This document shows positions 21,412 to 31,623 of a stretch of 64,000 bases of DNA, one piece after another. Position 1 is the first letter of the stretch. The number at the start of each line of letters is the position of its first letter. The translations under genes were made by a program, and so were the position numbers. The notes beneath the pieces were generated by a model, which did no database searches, was not told the origin of the DNA, and saw only the letters and a program-made list of their open reading frames with translations. This stretch comes from Puccinia triticina (taxonomy: Eukaryota; Basidiomycota; Pucciniomycetes; Pucciniales; Pucciniaceae): positions 1,364,001 through 1,428,000 of the forward strand of contig NC_070564.1 in assembly GCF_026914185.1 (NCBI RefSeq), given 5' to 3'.

Positions 21412-22001
21412 CAGGGTACAGGCAGTCTTTCAGTTCAAATCAGGGCACATTGCATGGAAGGACCTCAAGACGTCAAGGCACTCATGGCACAGCAGCACCC
21501 TCAAGACATTTCAGGAGTTCCTTTTCTATATTGTTTATTGTTTTATGCTATGTTTCATTCTTCATTTTTTTTCTCCCCTGTGATCTTTTGTCATTATCTG
21601 ATTGCATGTGTTGGATGGTTGCACTGGGGAGGGTTTGGTTTTATTTCTTCTTTATCTTTTTTGTGTGTGTTTTTTTGTGTGCGCATGCAGGGTGAGAGGA
21701 TGGGTCCGCAGTGCGCAGTGCCTCCCCAAGTCTGAGTTTGGCCTTGAACTCAGAGGAAGGGAGGCATGAACCTTCTCTGATCTCATATAGGAAATTCATG
21801 AACTTGATCAATCTGATCTGGTGCCCTCCATAACACCGCCCAAGCTTATTCATCTGAGTTATTCTCCCACGTTCCCAAGCTTCCCCTCTTCAACCCTCAG
21901 GAATAGCCCTCACAAGAATGGCCACTGAGCGGCCAGTTTTTGATGGTTTTACTTGAAAAAATATGTACAAGACAGCTCAGATTGAGGGCTATAACCAGCT
22001 A
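21412..22001. other. Unassigned flank right of the copia element
   Basis: T-rich in the middle (21520-21680) with no coding frame that has domains or splice continuity. It continues the sequence interrupted at 15551 and may be the tail of the older gypsy copy, but no LTR boundary could be placed. Confidence 0.35.
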
Positions 22002-22348
22002 GAGCATCCACATTGGTTGTGGATTAAGGAAGGATTAGTGTAACTAATCCTCCTTGGCAACCGCATTGGGTCCAATTTAATTGGACTAAACTCCTCCCGG
22101 GAGTACGATTTGGAGTAAGTGGGAGTAAATTTACTCCTTGCTAATCCTGGGAGTAACGCTGCATGCAGACACTCCTCCCCACCCAGAAGTTTTTACCAAA
22201 CACAGATTACATCAGCTGTAGGTGCATACAACATACTCACTCATCAATTAAGCCTGCACCAATGTGGTTGACCACCCGGATTAGCGCTAATCCCGGAGTA
22301 AGCTAATCCGCTACTCCTCAAGTTACACCCGCACCAATAGGGATGCTC
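22002..22348. mobile_element. Harbinger-like MITE, GAGCATCC termini
   Basis: A 347-bp non-coding element whose ends are inverted copies of GAGCATCCNCATTGGTG. It is flanked by CTA on the left (21999-22001) and TTA on the right (22349-22351), a one-base-off TWA duplication as made by PIF/Harbinger transposases. The interior is rich in GGAGTAA/TTACTCC words in both orientations. No transposase for it is in the window. Confidence 0.75.
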
Positions 22349-22468
22349 TTATATGGGTATTTGAATTGAAAGTTGAGAGAGAAAGGCAATAGAGATGTTA
22401 ATACAAAATGTGTGATTTTCTGCACAAAAGCTTGTCAGCCTCAGGCAAAGAATGTAACTTTAGTCCTG

Positions 22469-22510
22469 AGCCTCTCCTTTGGAGACGCTCCGCGTCTCCT
22501 TGGAGAGGCT
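22469..22510. repeat. 42-bp nested palindrome
   Basis: AGCCTCTCC pairs with GGAGAGGCT and, inside that, GGAGACG pairs with CGTCTCC, giving a two-part hairpin. Possibly a tiny foldback element or the remains of one. No target duplication is evident. Confidence 0.6.
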
Positions 22511-22785
22511 TAGTTAAGCTTGGGTAGCGTTGTTCATCCGGACATTAAGTCCGCCATTGACCATCCGTCAGACATTTAGATCAGAAGCGTTGATTCAGAG
22601 TCCCTATTACACTGCGGGCATTTAGGTGTCGCTGTTAGGTTCAGTCTGTCGGAGAGAAGGGTTGGGTTCTGGGTTCTTCTGGTTTTCTAGCTTAATTGGT
22701 AAATTGCTAGATGAGGGAAGAGGATGGATCTCCCCCCGGCTCCTCCTTATGATGAGGAGCGTGACATGTAAGTGTAACTACAAGA

Positions 22786-23095
22786 CATGTCCAGGGATGA
22801 GCTTGGCGCGCGGGCGCAGCTCATAACAGTCGCTCCCGGATGCCGCGACATCATGACAAATCAGGCTGGCGTGACTGCGGCAGTAGGCGCAGTGACTGCG
22901 CATGTAACCCCCGACAAATGTCGCGGCAGGGAGGATCCACAGAGAGATGTCTACCTCCTTGGTCACACTACAGGCATGTAGCTGTCGCTGCGGGATGCAG
23001 CGTCACCCTGTTGTTGCAAGCCCGCGTGACTGCGCAAGTAGGCGCAGTCACTGCGGCCGCGACCCCAAATGCAACGTCAGGTGACGCTGCGGGTA
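22786..23095. repeat. GC-rich partly repeated block
   Basis: Two related phrases occur: CGTGACTGCGGCAGTAGGCG with following CAGTGACTGCG near 22870, and CGTGACTGCGCAAGTAGGCG with following CAGTCACTGCG near 23025. Several short palindromes (GACATGTC, GTCGCGGC) surround them. It looks like an uncharacterised repeat next to the tRNA gene; no terminal repeats could be fixed. Confidence 0.45.
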
Positions 23096-23126
23096 CGAAT
23101 CACACCTATTTGCCCGTAGTGTCATC

Positions 23127-23211
23127 GGCCGCCTGGCCCAATGGTCAAGGCGCCTGCCTACGATCCGAAATCGCGAGCAGGAGACTCCAGGTTCGAGTCC
23201 TGGGGCGGTCG
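23127..23211 (+). tRNA. tRNA-Arg (ACG) with 12-nt intron
   Basis: All arms pair: acceptor GGCCGCC with GGCGGTC (one G-T), D arm GCC..GGC, anticodon stem CCTGC/GCAGG, T arm CCAGG TTCGAGT CCTGG, discriminator G. The anticodon loop is CTACGA-A after removing an intron of about 12 nt (TCCGAAATCGCG) located one base 3 prime of the anticodon, the standard eukaryotic place. Anticodon ACG (inosine at position 34 in the cell) reads CGU, CGC and CGA. Internal Pol III boxes are intact: A box TGGCCCAATGG, B box GGTTCGAGTCC. The mature length is 73 nt. It is one of only two host loci in the window. Confidence 0.93.
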
Positions 23212-23213
23212 AA

Positions 23214-23218
23214 TTTTT
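23214..23218 (+). terminator. Pol III terminator of tRNA-Arg
   Basis: TTTTT three bases after the mature 3 prime end, the usual Pol III stop signal. Confidence 0.85.
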
Positions 23219-23484
23219 GTGTCTGCCGTGGGACTTTTGACATTCGCGCCGCGCCAACTCGCAATCAATCTCCCACCGCATCCCTGCGGCTTAAGAAAAA
23301 GATGATGCGAGAAGGCTATGGAGTATCTTTTCGTGTTTTCACAACGACGGGTTTACTTCTTGAAGTAGACCGCCTACTTCGCGATAAAGTAAAAAAAAAC
23401 CATGCCAATTAGAAATCTAAAGCAGAAGAAAAAATTGAAGGAGAATGGAAACTAATACAAAGCTGAAAAGAAGTGAAGATGTGA

Positions 23485-26440
23485 TTAAGAGAGTTCATTT
23501 AAGGCGTTCACGGAGCGATTCAACCCGACAAGATGAGAATGATTCTGATTAGAGAGAAAGTTTTCAATAACTTGAGGGTCCTTAATAAAACAATTATTGA
23601 TTTTCCGGGGACGATGATGATTGCTCTGATTAGTTTTGGATCTGGTGATCAGTGAATTATTCTTGATGATCAATGGGTCCGATAGTTTTTCTTTCAATTG
23701 GGTTCGTAAAATCTTCGCCTGGCTCATCGCTTTATTGTCTCCCTTCGGCTTTGTTTGTCTGTCTTTTTCATCTGCATCAGACCTGTCAAAAAAAGAGAAA
23801 GATGAACATGTGTCCAAAGTGATGTTGACTATCACATCGAAGCAGAACTGAAAAGAAAATACTGACTCATCGTTCGAGTTATCCAGGTCGATCTCGAGCA
23901 TCTCAGCGGTCTTTTTCATCCAGTTATCATCGTGAGATTGTTTGGTCGATTTGTGCTCCAGATTATCGATTTTTCTAGCCAACTCCAATAGCTCTTTCAA
24001 CTTATTCGAAATTGAATGCTCAATCGGCGGAGATGGTAAATCATCGGCTAAGATAAAAAAGACTCAGTGAGAAAAAGAGGAGGAAATGGGGGGAAGGTAT
24101 GCTAATAAAGAAGAGGGTGGAAAAGGGTTAGAACTACGAACCTCTTCCCAAATTTTTCATCAGACTTCTCCAAGTTTTGAGTTCGTCTGGCGCAATGAGA
24201 GCCAAAGCAACGCCGCCTTTTCCAGCTCTGGCAGTCCTACCGGAGCGATGGACATAGCAATCCGAAGACCTAGGGATCTGGTAGTGGATGACATGGTCAA
24301 CTTGCGGGATATCCAAGCCTCGTGCAGCCACGTCAGTCGACAGCAAGATCGAATTCGAACTGGAACGGAAACGATCTAATGATTTCAATCGTGACCGTTG
24401 CTGCATTTCTGAATGCAATGTTAACACAGTCGAGTGGGGTAACAGCAGGTTCAACATCGGCGATAACCTTCGAAGCGCAGAGATCGAGGATAAGAATACA
24501 ATCGTCCGCCCCGTGTAACGTAGCATGAAGTGCAACAAGTATAGATCCTTACAGTTACAATCGGTAGATAATTTATGTCAGTAATCTGGGAGAAATAGCT
24601 GATCCTGTTGGTAAGCTGAACTGACTTTGTCTTTAAGCACGCATTCGATCTTGCACTCCTTGAGTCCACCGACCATTCTTCCTTCCGGAGTTAAATCGAT
24701 CAATTCTGGATGTGGATCTCTAAAATCGATCTGTTCCAGTAAGTCATGCATCGGATCGGCAGGGGGTATTGAGCCCCCGACAGTTGGCGGTTTTCCCTTG
24801 AAGGACCTCTTCTTTAGATTGATCTGCAAGTTCTTATCCATAGTGGCTGAAAAAACCATCGTCCTGATCTTCTCTTTGATGAAATTATCCGCGTTACTCG
24901 CTTTCGAGGTCCATTCATCTTCCCATTCTTCATCTTGATCATCATCCTCTTCGCCATTCTCTTGTCGAGCACGGCGCTGTTTGGGGCGTTTAGTCAATTT
25001 CAGGATCTTTTCGAGTTCTTCAAAGTGGCCCTTCTCAATCATCTTATCAGCCTCGTCGATGATTAACCAGTCCAACTTGCGCTTGATTCCCTCTGCAAAT
25101 TCGTCCCAACTTTGGATCATATCCCAAAGCCGACCGGGTGTGGCGATGACGATGCAGCCTAGACCACCTTTTCCGGGCTCCATCAGCTTCTTGCTTCGTT
25201 CGAGTTGTTTGCGTTGCTTGGCCATCGCAATCCCACCGCAAATCGAGACTGTCGTGATTCCCGTCCGATTTTTCGAAGAGCTAGGCTCACCCATTGTACT
25301 TTCTTGTGACGGATCAGTCTCACTGCACATTGCCTTAAGGAATGTGTCTATATGAGTTTTCACTTGAAGACATAGCTCCCGAGTTGGGGTCAAGATTAGT
25401 GTGACTATAGGCAAAACTTGCGGACTTGATTTCAATGTCGGCGAGGGCGAAGAAAGGAGGAGTGCATTGAGGATTGGAAGAGCATACGCCAGCGTCTTGC
25501 CCGACCCTGTCTCGGCAATCACGACTAAATCTCGAGGTGAATCCGTGGAACTGAGTGAGACAGGTAAACTCGCTTCCTGTACAGCGGTCGGTTTGGTGAA
25601 CGAGAGCTGATACAAGGCACGTTTGATCGGACTGGCCAGCTTGATATGTGACCAAGCAGGTAGTAGGGACTCTATATGGGGTCATAACTCGTCAGTGAAA
25701 GGTTGCGGCTTATGAGGGAAAATGGAGCGCTGACCATCGAAGGGTAACATAATCAACTGATCATCAACGTCTCTTTCCATGTCTGACATTCCATCAAGAT
25801 CAGCAGTCGCAGCCCAGTCAACATTATCCAGTTCATCGTCCACTTCTTTATTTTCTCGCTGTTTTCGTTCAGTTTGACCATCATTGACAGAATCGGTAGT
25901 GGTGAGGTTCTTGGGTTGAGCACTCTTCTTGAGTTCCCTTAGCTTAGCCAGTCTCTCCTTCTTAGCCTGTTTCCTTAGTTCTTTATCGATCGTTGCTTGA
26001 CTTGGTGTGACTTCTGTAACTTCGGAATCGAGGCTTTTCACGTGGTCTTGATGGTCTTGATCTTCAAGCGTCGGGTTTTTCTCATTATCATCATTTTCTT
26101 CCAGTCGATCCAGATTGCGTTTACGGCTAGACTGTTTGATATCTTCCCAAACCGAGCCATCGAGTTCTTCCAAGCCTAATAATCCGCCCCCATCCGGGTC
26201 GAAGGCTAGACCATCACCCATGAAGTCAGGTAGTGGGACCTTCTTCCAAGGAAGCTTATCAAATGCCGTGGGTTTTGTTGAGTCGATTCCCATGTCAAAT
26301 GATGGTATCGGAGCTGGTGAGTCCTCTGCTTCGCTTTCAATAATTCCAATCGGTTCATTATCATCGAATTGTGGCTCTGGCTCCGGTTCCTTGACTTGCT
26401 CGGTTTCTTTTCTTCGTGTTCTTTTGAAAGGTCGAGCCAT
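23485..26440 (-). CDS. MAK5: DEAD-box RNA helicase, Mak5/DDX24 family
   Basis: Five exons join in phase on the minus strand: 26440-25735, 25671-24626, 24547-24142, 24047-23867, 23782-23485 (introns 63, 78, 94 and 84 nt). About 878 residues from ATG 26440 ([10 protein letters not shown]). The N-terminus is charged; then [11 protein letters not shown] and the Q motif ([10 protein letters not shown]), Walker [22 protein letters not shown] (LIIDEADKM), SAT (VFSATM), TDVAARGLD and [10 protein letters not shown]. The phrase [16 protein letters not shown] after DEAD and the LPAWS segment point to Mak5/DDX24, a nucleolar helicase needed for 60S ribosomal subunit assembly. The long charged insert between DEAD and SAT (about [16 protein letters not shown]) is also usual for this family. 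One donor is GTCAGC and one GTTCG, both weak. Intact, the main host gene here. Confidence 0.93.
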
Positions 26441-26735
26441 TTTGAGAAACTCTTTGAAGATATGAATTACTTCGGATCCTCGGTGGGACTTTGGAACATC
26501 ACTTACTTGGCATTGGCAAGTTGCATATGCAATGTGACTCACTTTGAAATTGCTTTCACATTTTTACCTGAGCCTGCAGAACCAGATCTGGAGCCTTGAG
26601 ACTGCACTTCTCCCAAGCAAATGAACTAAGATTATCTTTGGGCTCTACATATGTACATCAGTGTACATCCATGTGCAAGGGCTACAGATTTGATGGAAAG
26701 TTGTTAATAGGGTTATGGTGTTCAAAATTGCATAA
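26441..26735. other. Upstream region of the MAK5-like gene
   Basis: About 290 bp between the start codon and the nearest mobile element, so the promoter and 5 prime untranslated region must lie here or inside the elements beyond. No TATA box or known operator can be named. At 26716-26735 it contains the terminal sequence TGGTGTTCAAAATTGCATAA of the family that makes up the pair at 27.1-29.3 kb. Confidence 0.45.
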
Positions 26736-27122
26736 GGCCCCGTTTGGAGCCAATATAAATATAGGTGATATAATCATTTGTAAATTCAATAAAAAATACA
26801 AAACTCAACATAAAGAATCCAATTTTTTTTTTGTAGGAAACCTACAGTACTGGTCTCATCAACTATGAAGTCAGATTTAACTGATTCAGCCATCTTCAGC
26901 ACCATAATACCATTATATTGCTTTGTTTTGGTCAAAAGCAACATAATGGTACTACAGTACTGAATATGGCTGAATCAGTTGAATCTGACTTCATAATTGA
27001 AGAGAACAGTATTGTAGGTTGCCTAGAAAAAATATTTGGAGGCTTTATGTTGAATTTTGTAGTTTTCATTGAATTAACCAATGATTATATCACCTATATT
27101 TATATCGGCTCCAAACAAAGCC
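26736..27122. mobile_element. Harbinger-like palindromic MITE
   Basis: A 387-bp element that is almost one long palindrome. The left arm GGCCCCGTTTGGAGCC plus about 170 bp (ATATAAATATAGGTGATATA...) is mirrored in the right arm ending TATCGGCTCCAAACAAAGCC. The target duplication is TAA (26733-26735 and 27123-27125), as for PIF/Harbinger elements. The centre of symmetry is near 26930. It inserted exactly inside the terminal repeat of another element copy (TGGTGTTCAAAATTGCATAA), so it is the younger of the two. Non-coding. Confidence 0.88.
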
Positions 27123-27143
27123 TAAGATTTTTTTACATATTTA

Positions 27144-28127
27144 TGGTGTTTAAAATTGCATAAGCAATTTCTTACATAAAATCATAACAGCATACCCAAA
27201 CAAATTTTTATGATTCCCCCGACTCCCCCAGCATATCAATGCATAAGATCTTAAGACAGGCCGGCAGCCACTTAAGACACCGGCCGGCAGCTGCACATAA
27301 CCCAGCACCCAATCACACTTCACATGTCGGCGCAATCACCGGCATCAAGCCAAGAATCTCTGCCGGCTTTACAATCTCAACAGGTTTTAACACCTCTGAA
27401 TGGCTCTCCTTCTATCCAAGCAGGAATTGGCGGCCAATCAGGCAGTAAACAACAAGGTGAATCAAAGAATGGCTCGGGCCAACAAAGAGATGTCTGGCGC
27501 AGCTGCAACGGCTGAAGAAAAGCACCCCACCCCCTGAAACTGACCCCAAACTGTTGCAGCTCCAACTACGTGAGAAGCAGTTGAATGTTGAGGTACGCGA
27601 GATCAAAGTTGCAAACGCAAAGGCCAACTCTGAACAAAAAAAAGCAATGCAGCTGCATTTCAGCGAGCTTGGATGATGCAGGACTTCTTGAAGTCCGGGT
27701 TATCCTATGTGCAAGCAAAGGAAGCAACCGATGATCTCCTTGGATCTTCAATCTGTTGGTGTTCAAGGAGTGCCAGGATCATGATGCAGAAGAAGGGAAA
27801 GCAGCAGCCGGTTACAATTGTTTGGTATTACTGTTCATTGATCTGGAGTCTTGCAAAGCAGGTGAAAAGGAGAAACTGGAGGTCTTGGATCAATGCTTTG
27901 TGTTCCGAGTGGCGTGGCATGCCAGTCGGTGGTCGGCTGGTGCGAGGAGGTCCGGTTGGAGGAGTTGCTTGGCCGGTGAGCGGAGATGGGTCAGAGGGCT
28001 GTTAAAGTGGGTTCTCACTATTGCATAAGCAACATAAAATCTTGATGGCATGAACCCCTGCGAGATTTGCGGGTTTATGTTGTTATGATTTTATGTAATT
28101 CTTTGACTTACGCAATTTTGAACACCA
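27144..28127 (+). mobile_element. TA-flanked DNA element, copy A of mirrored pair
   Basis: A 984-bp element with terminal inverted repeats beginning TGGTGTTYAAAATTGC and continuing for about 55 bp to AAAATCATAACARCATA. It is flanked by TA on both sides. It encodes a broken version of the coiled-coil protein fragment seen intact in copy B (AQSPASSQESLPALQSQQVL; ..DDLLGSSICW). No transposase is present. Copy B, also exactly 984 bp, lies 165 bp away in opposite orientation. Confidence 0.75.
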
Positions 28128-28292
28128 TAGATGGAGCTTGGTCTGGTGGGGTTTGAACTTTGAATGATATGACAGTACTGTCATCATCAAATAACCAATG
28201 ATGACATCATGGGGTTTTGATGCCATAATGAATTAATTTAAAAATCCTTATTTTTGTGTTTTTGAGACCAAGCTATTTTCAAAAGACAATTA
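28128..28292. repeat. Spacer between mirrored elements, itself palindromic
   Basis: AGCTTGGTCT near its left end is matched by AGACCAAGCT near its right end, and a central TGACAGTACTGTCA palindrome is present. It may be a small foldback element lying between the two copies. No ORF. Confidence 0.5.
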
Positions 28293-29276
28293 TGGTGTTC
28301 AAAATTGCATAAGTCAAAGAATTACATAAAATCATAACAGCATAAACCCGCAAATCTTGCAGGGGTTTATGCCATTAAGATTTTATGTTGCTTATGCAAT
28401 AGTGAGAACCCACTTTAACAGCCCCCTGACCCATCTCCGCTCACCGGCCAAGCAACTCCTCCAACCGAACCTCCTTGCACCAGCCAACCACCGACTGGCA
28501 TGCCACGCCACTCGGAACACAAAGCATTGATCCAAGACCTCCAGTTTCTCCTTTTCACCTGCTTTGCAAGACTACAGATCAATGAACAGCAATACCAACC
28601 AATTGTAACCGGCTTCCGCTTTCCCTTCTTCTGCATCATGATCCTGGCACTCCTTGAACACCAACAGATTGAAGATCCAAGGAGATCATCGGTTGCTTCC
28701 TTTGCTTGCACATAGGATAACCCATACTTCAAGAAGTCCTGCATCATCCGAGCTCGCTGAAATGCAGCTGCATTGCTTTTTTTTTGTTCAGAGTTGGCCT
28801 TCGCGTTTGTGACTTCAATCTTGCGCATCTCAACATTCAACTGCTTCTCACACAGTTGTAGCTGCAACAGTTTGGGGTCAGTTTCAGGGGGTGGGGTGCT
28901 TTCTTCAGTCGTTGCAGCTGTGCCAGACATATCTTTGTCGGCCTGAGCCATTCTTTGATTCACCTTGTTGTTTACTGCCTGATTGGCCGCCAATTCCTGC
29001 TTGGATAGAAGGAGAGCCATTCAGAGGTGTTAAAACCTGTTGAGATTGTAAAGCCGGCAGAGATTCTTGGCTTGACGCCGGTGATTGCGCCAACATGTGA
29101 AGTGTGATTGGGTGCTGGGTTATGTGCGGCTGCCGGCCGGTGTCTTAAGTGGCTGCCGGCCTGTCTCAAGATCTTATGCATCGATATGCTGGGGGAGTCG
29201 GGGGAATCATAAAAATTTGTTTGGGTATGCTGTTATGATTTTATGTAAAAAATTGCTTATGCAATTTTGAACACCA
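28293..29276 (-). mobile_element. TA-flanked DNA element, copy B of mirrored pair
   Basis: The same 984-bp element as copy A but inverted, with the same terminal repeats (TGGTGTTCAAAATTGC) and TA flanks. Together with copy A it forms a 2.1-kb inverted repeat. It carries an open frame on the minus strand. The TA duplication and inverted ends suggest a Tc1/mariner-like integrase in trans, but no enzyme for it is recognised here. Confidence 0.75.
28656..29020 (-). pseudogene. Coiled-coil protein fragment in element copy B
   Basis: The frame reads SKQELAANQAVNNKVNQRMA..., then KLLQLQLCEKQLNVEMRKIE and MMQDFLKYGLSYVQAKEATDD, a Gln/Lys/Glu-rich, heptad-like stretch. After DDLLG the frame runs on into low-meaning Trp/Ser-rich sequence to 28415, so only part is likely genuine. 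Such C-terminal coiled coils are seen in Myb/SANT-like accessory proteins of some transposons, but this assignment is a guess. The copy A version is frameshifted. Confidence 0.35.
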
Positions 29277-31051
29277 TAATCCATTGGCCATCCACGCCAA
29301 GCTTGATTCACAACTTCAATCCCAAGCAACATGTCACAATTTGGCATCGACCTCTTTGCAAGGGCTAATCCACCCCTGCAAATGGGATATCTTTCTGATG
29401 CGGAGCGCGCTTGCACACGTGTTGCTGGTCTAGACGGCACGGAAGCAACTAATTCCACCGTGAGTTCTTTCCTTTCAAGGTTGGTTGGGTTCATGTTGAT
29501 GATGAACTAAACCTTGTTCCTTCCAGCCACCAAAAAAGGCACATTGTAGCACGTCTTTCAAGCTCTATTGCCCAAAACCGGGCAAAGTAGGATGGAATAC
29601 TGTCAAGACCAAGAAAGTTTTTGCTTTAACTTTCAATATAGGCTCACTGAGCCTCATCGAATCTTGCAGCCTTGTTGCTACAGAGGCTGGCAAGATTGTG
29701 GAAGGTGCCAATGAACTCATCAATAAGGCGGTCCCCAAAGGAACTCTTTCCTGGCAGGTATCAATGGCTTACAAGTCTACTCCAGAGTTCTGTAAAAAGC
29801 TCAACTACACAATCAAAAACAAAGAGTCCTATTCTTACTGGATCAAAACAATGAAAGCAAATCTTCTGGATCTACCCATGCTGGCCTCCAGGTCGAGATC
29901 AATAATCCAGTAGCTGTTGCAAAAGAAGCTCAGATTGCTGTTGACATCAGAACTCATGTGTTGACTGAGAGGGCCGCCCAGATCGCCGCGGGCTCTGCCT
30001 CTGCATTGGTAACTTCTGTTCCCGGCTCAAATCCAAAATCCAGCAACTTCAATGCACTTGATGTGGTCATGAAACATATCTATGCAAAGCACCCGCCCAA
30101 TGTCAAATACATGTCGAAATGGCTGGTGTACATTGATCCGACAGACCCCTGCCAATACATCCCCTTGATGGCCCAGACCCAATGAATTCAACATTATCCA
30201 AGATTCCAATGACGAGAACAAAAAGGCAAACAAGCGCGGAAAGAACATCAAAGGTGGGTTCAATCACCCAAAGAAATTTTTCTTTGAAGGTTCCACTGCC
30301 AAAGGACAGGTGAGCAGAGTCTGAGATTCCAATATCTTTTTTATTGTTCTTCACTGATCCATCCTCACCTACTCTTCAGGAAAATGGTCTTACCTATAAA
30401 TGTCGATGGTGTCCAAAGTCAGTCCGAACACCACTTTCCACCAGTTCAAACCTCAAGACCCATTGTGATGGCTTGATAAATGCGTCCGGAACTCGCAAGG
30501 GTTGTCCTGGACGAGCGAAGGCAATAGCTGATGGCGCCAAACTACCGCCAAGTGCTGAGGAATCCGTTGCCCAAACTAAAAAGGAAAAAGAATCCGGTAC
30601 TCTGACGGCTTACATTCAGAAAGGACGATTTGACATCAAGACCTTGAATAAAATCGTCTTGTTCTGGATGATTCGTCAGTCACTCCCTTGGACTTGCATC
30701 GATGATTTTTTCCTCGGAGTAGCGTTTGATTACAGCAATGCAACTGCTGAGCTCTATTCTCGGACTTGGGCTGCTGTCTCTGCTTGGAAGCTTTACCTGA
30801 ACCTACAGTCAAAGATGCTAAAGGATATCAAGGTGAGTTTGAATCGATCTATTGGAATTTTTGGCAACAATTAAACTGTGACTAATTGATCTATTTCAGG
30901 ACTCTGGTTCAAAGATCAGCCTGGTAGCCGATGTGTGGACCACAAAAGGTAACCACAAAGCTTTCATGGGCATTTCAGTTTGCTATATAAACAGGGACTG
31001 GCAGTACGTGTCAGACACTGAGACACTAAGTCCATGTGTCTACAATGCAGA

Positions 31052-31136
31052 GTACATGTCTTATAGCCTAATGGTTAAAGACTTCTTTAATGATTGACTC
31101 ATGTACATAAAGTCAAGAGTTCAATTCCCTGTCATT
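31052..31136 (+). other. tRNA-like Pol III module in the solo-LTR-like insert
   Basis: Contains an A box TAGCCTAATGG and, 60 bp on, a B box-like AGTTCAATTCC. The A-box neighbourhood (TAGCCTAATGGTTAAAGAC) resembles that of the tRNA-like module in the miniature LTR element at 39.1 kb (TAGCCTAGTGGGTAAAGGC). The arms do not form a full cloverleaf, so a functional tRNA is unlikely. Confidence 0.5.
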
Positions 31137-31591
31137 ACATGAATTATGTACCTTTTATTTCAATGTACTATTATTATGTATTTAGTACCTATTTCACACT
31201 CTTTTGAGTATGTAATTAATCTTATTTCACATTGATTACATATCTGTTTATACAGAGAGACATAATCTTATCTCTCTGTGTATTTATCCTGATTAAGCTT
31301 AATATATTTACAAATAGGGTGATTACATACATATTTATGTAAATCCCCTTCTGAATTCCGTGTTCACTCCTCCTTGGAGTTAAGGATCCCTCAGGACCTT
31401 GACTCAAAAGAGGGAGCTGATCCTGTAATATAAAAGGGGGGATCTTTCCCCTGAAGAGATTTCCCCCCAAGATTATTACACATAAAAAACCCGCCAACCT
31501 TGCTACAATCAATAGTGAGTGGGGTTTATAATAATCAAACTAACCTTGTTTCTCTCTACAGTCTTCTTTACCTTCAACTCGTGTATTTTCT

Positions 31592-31623
31592 AGTTACAGG
31601 TGATTGTTATCACACCTGTAACT
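31592..31623. repeat. 11-bp perfect hairpin
   Basis: AGTTACAGGTG pairs perfectly with CACCTGTAACT around a 10-base loop, inside the solo-LTR-like insert. Role unknown. Confidence 0.7.

Noticed and set aside
22840..23412. 190-residue plus-strand ORF
   Set aside because: It runs straight through the tRNA-Arg gene and GC-rich repeats; no family resemblance.
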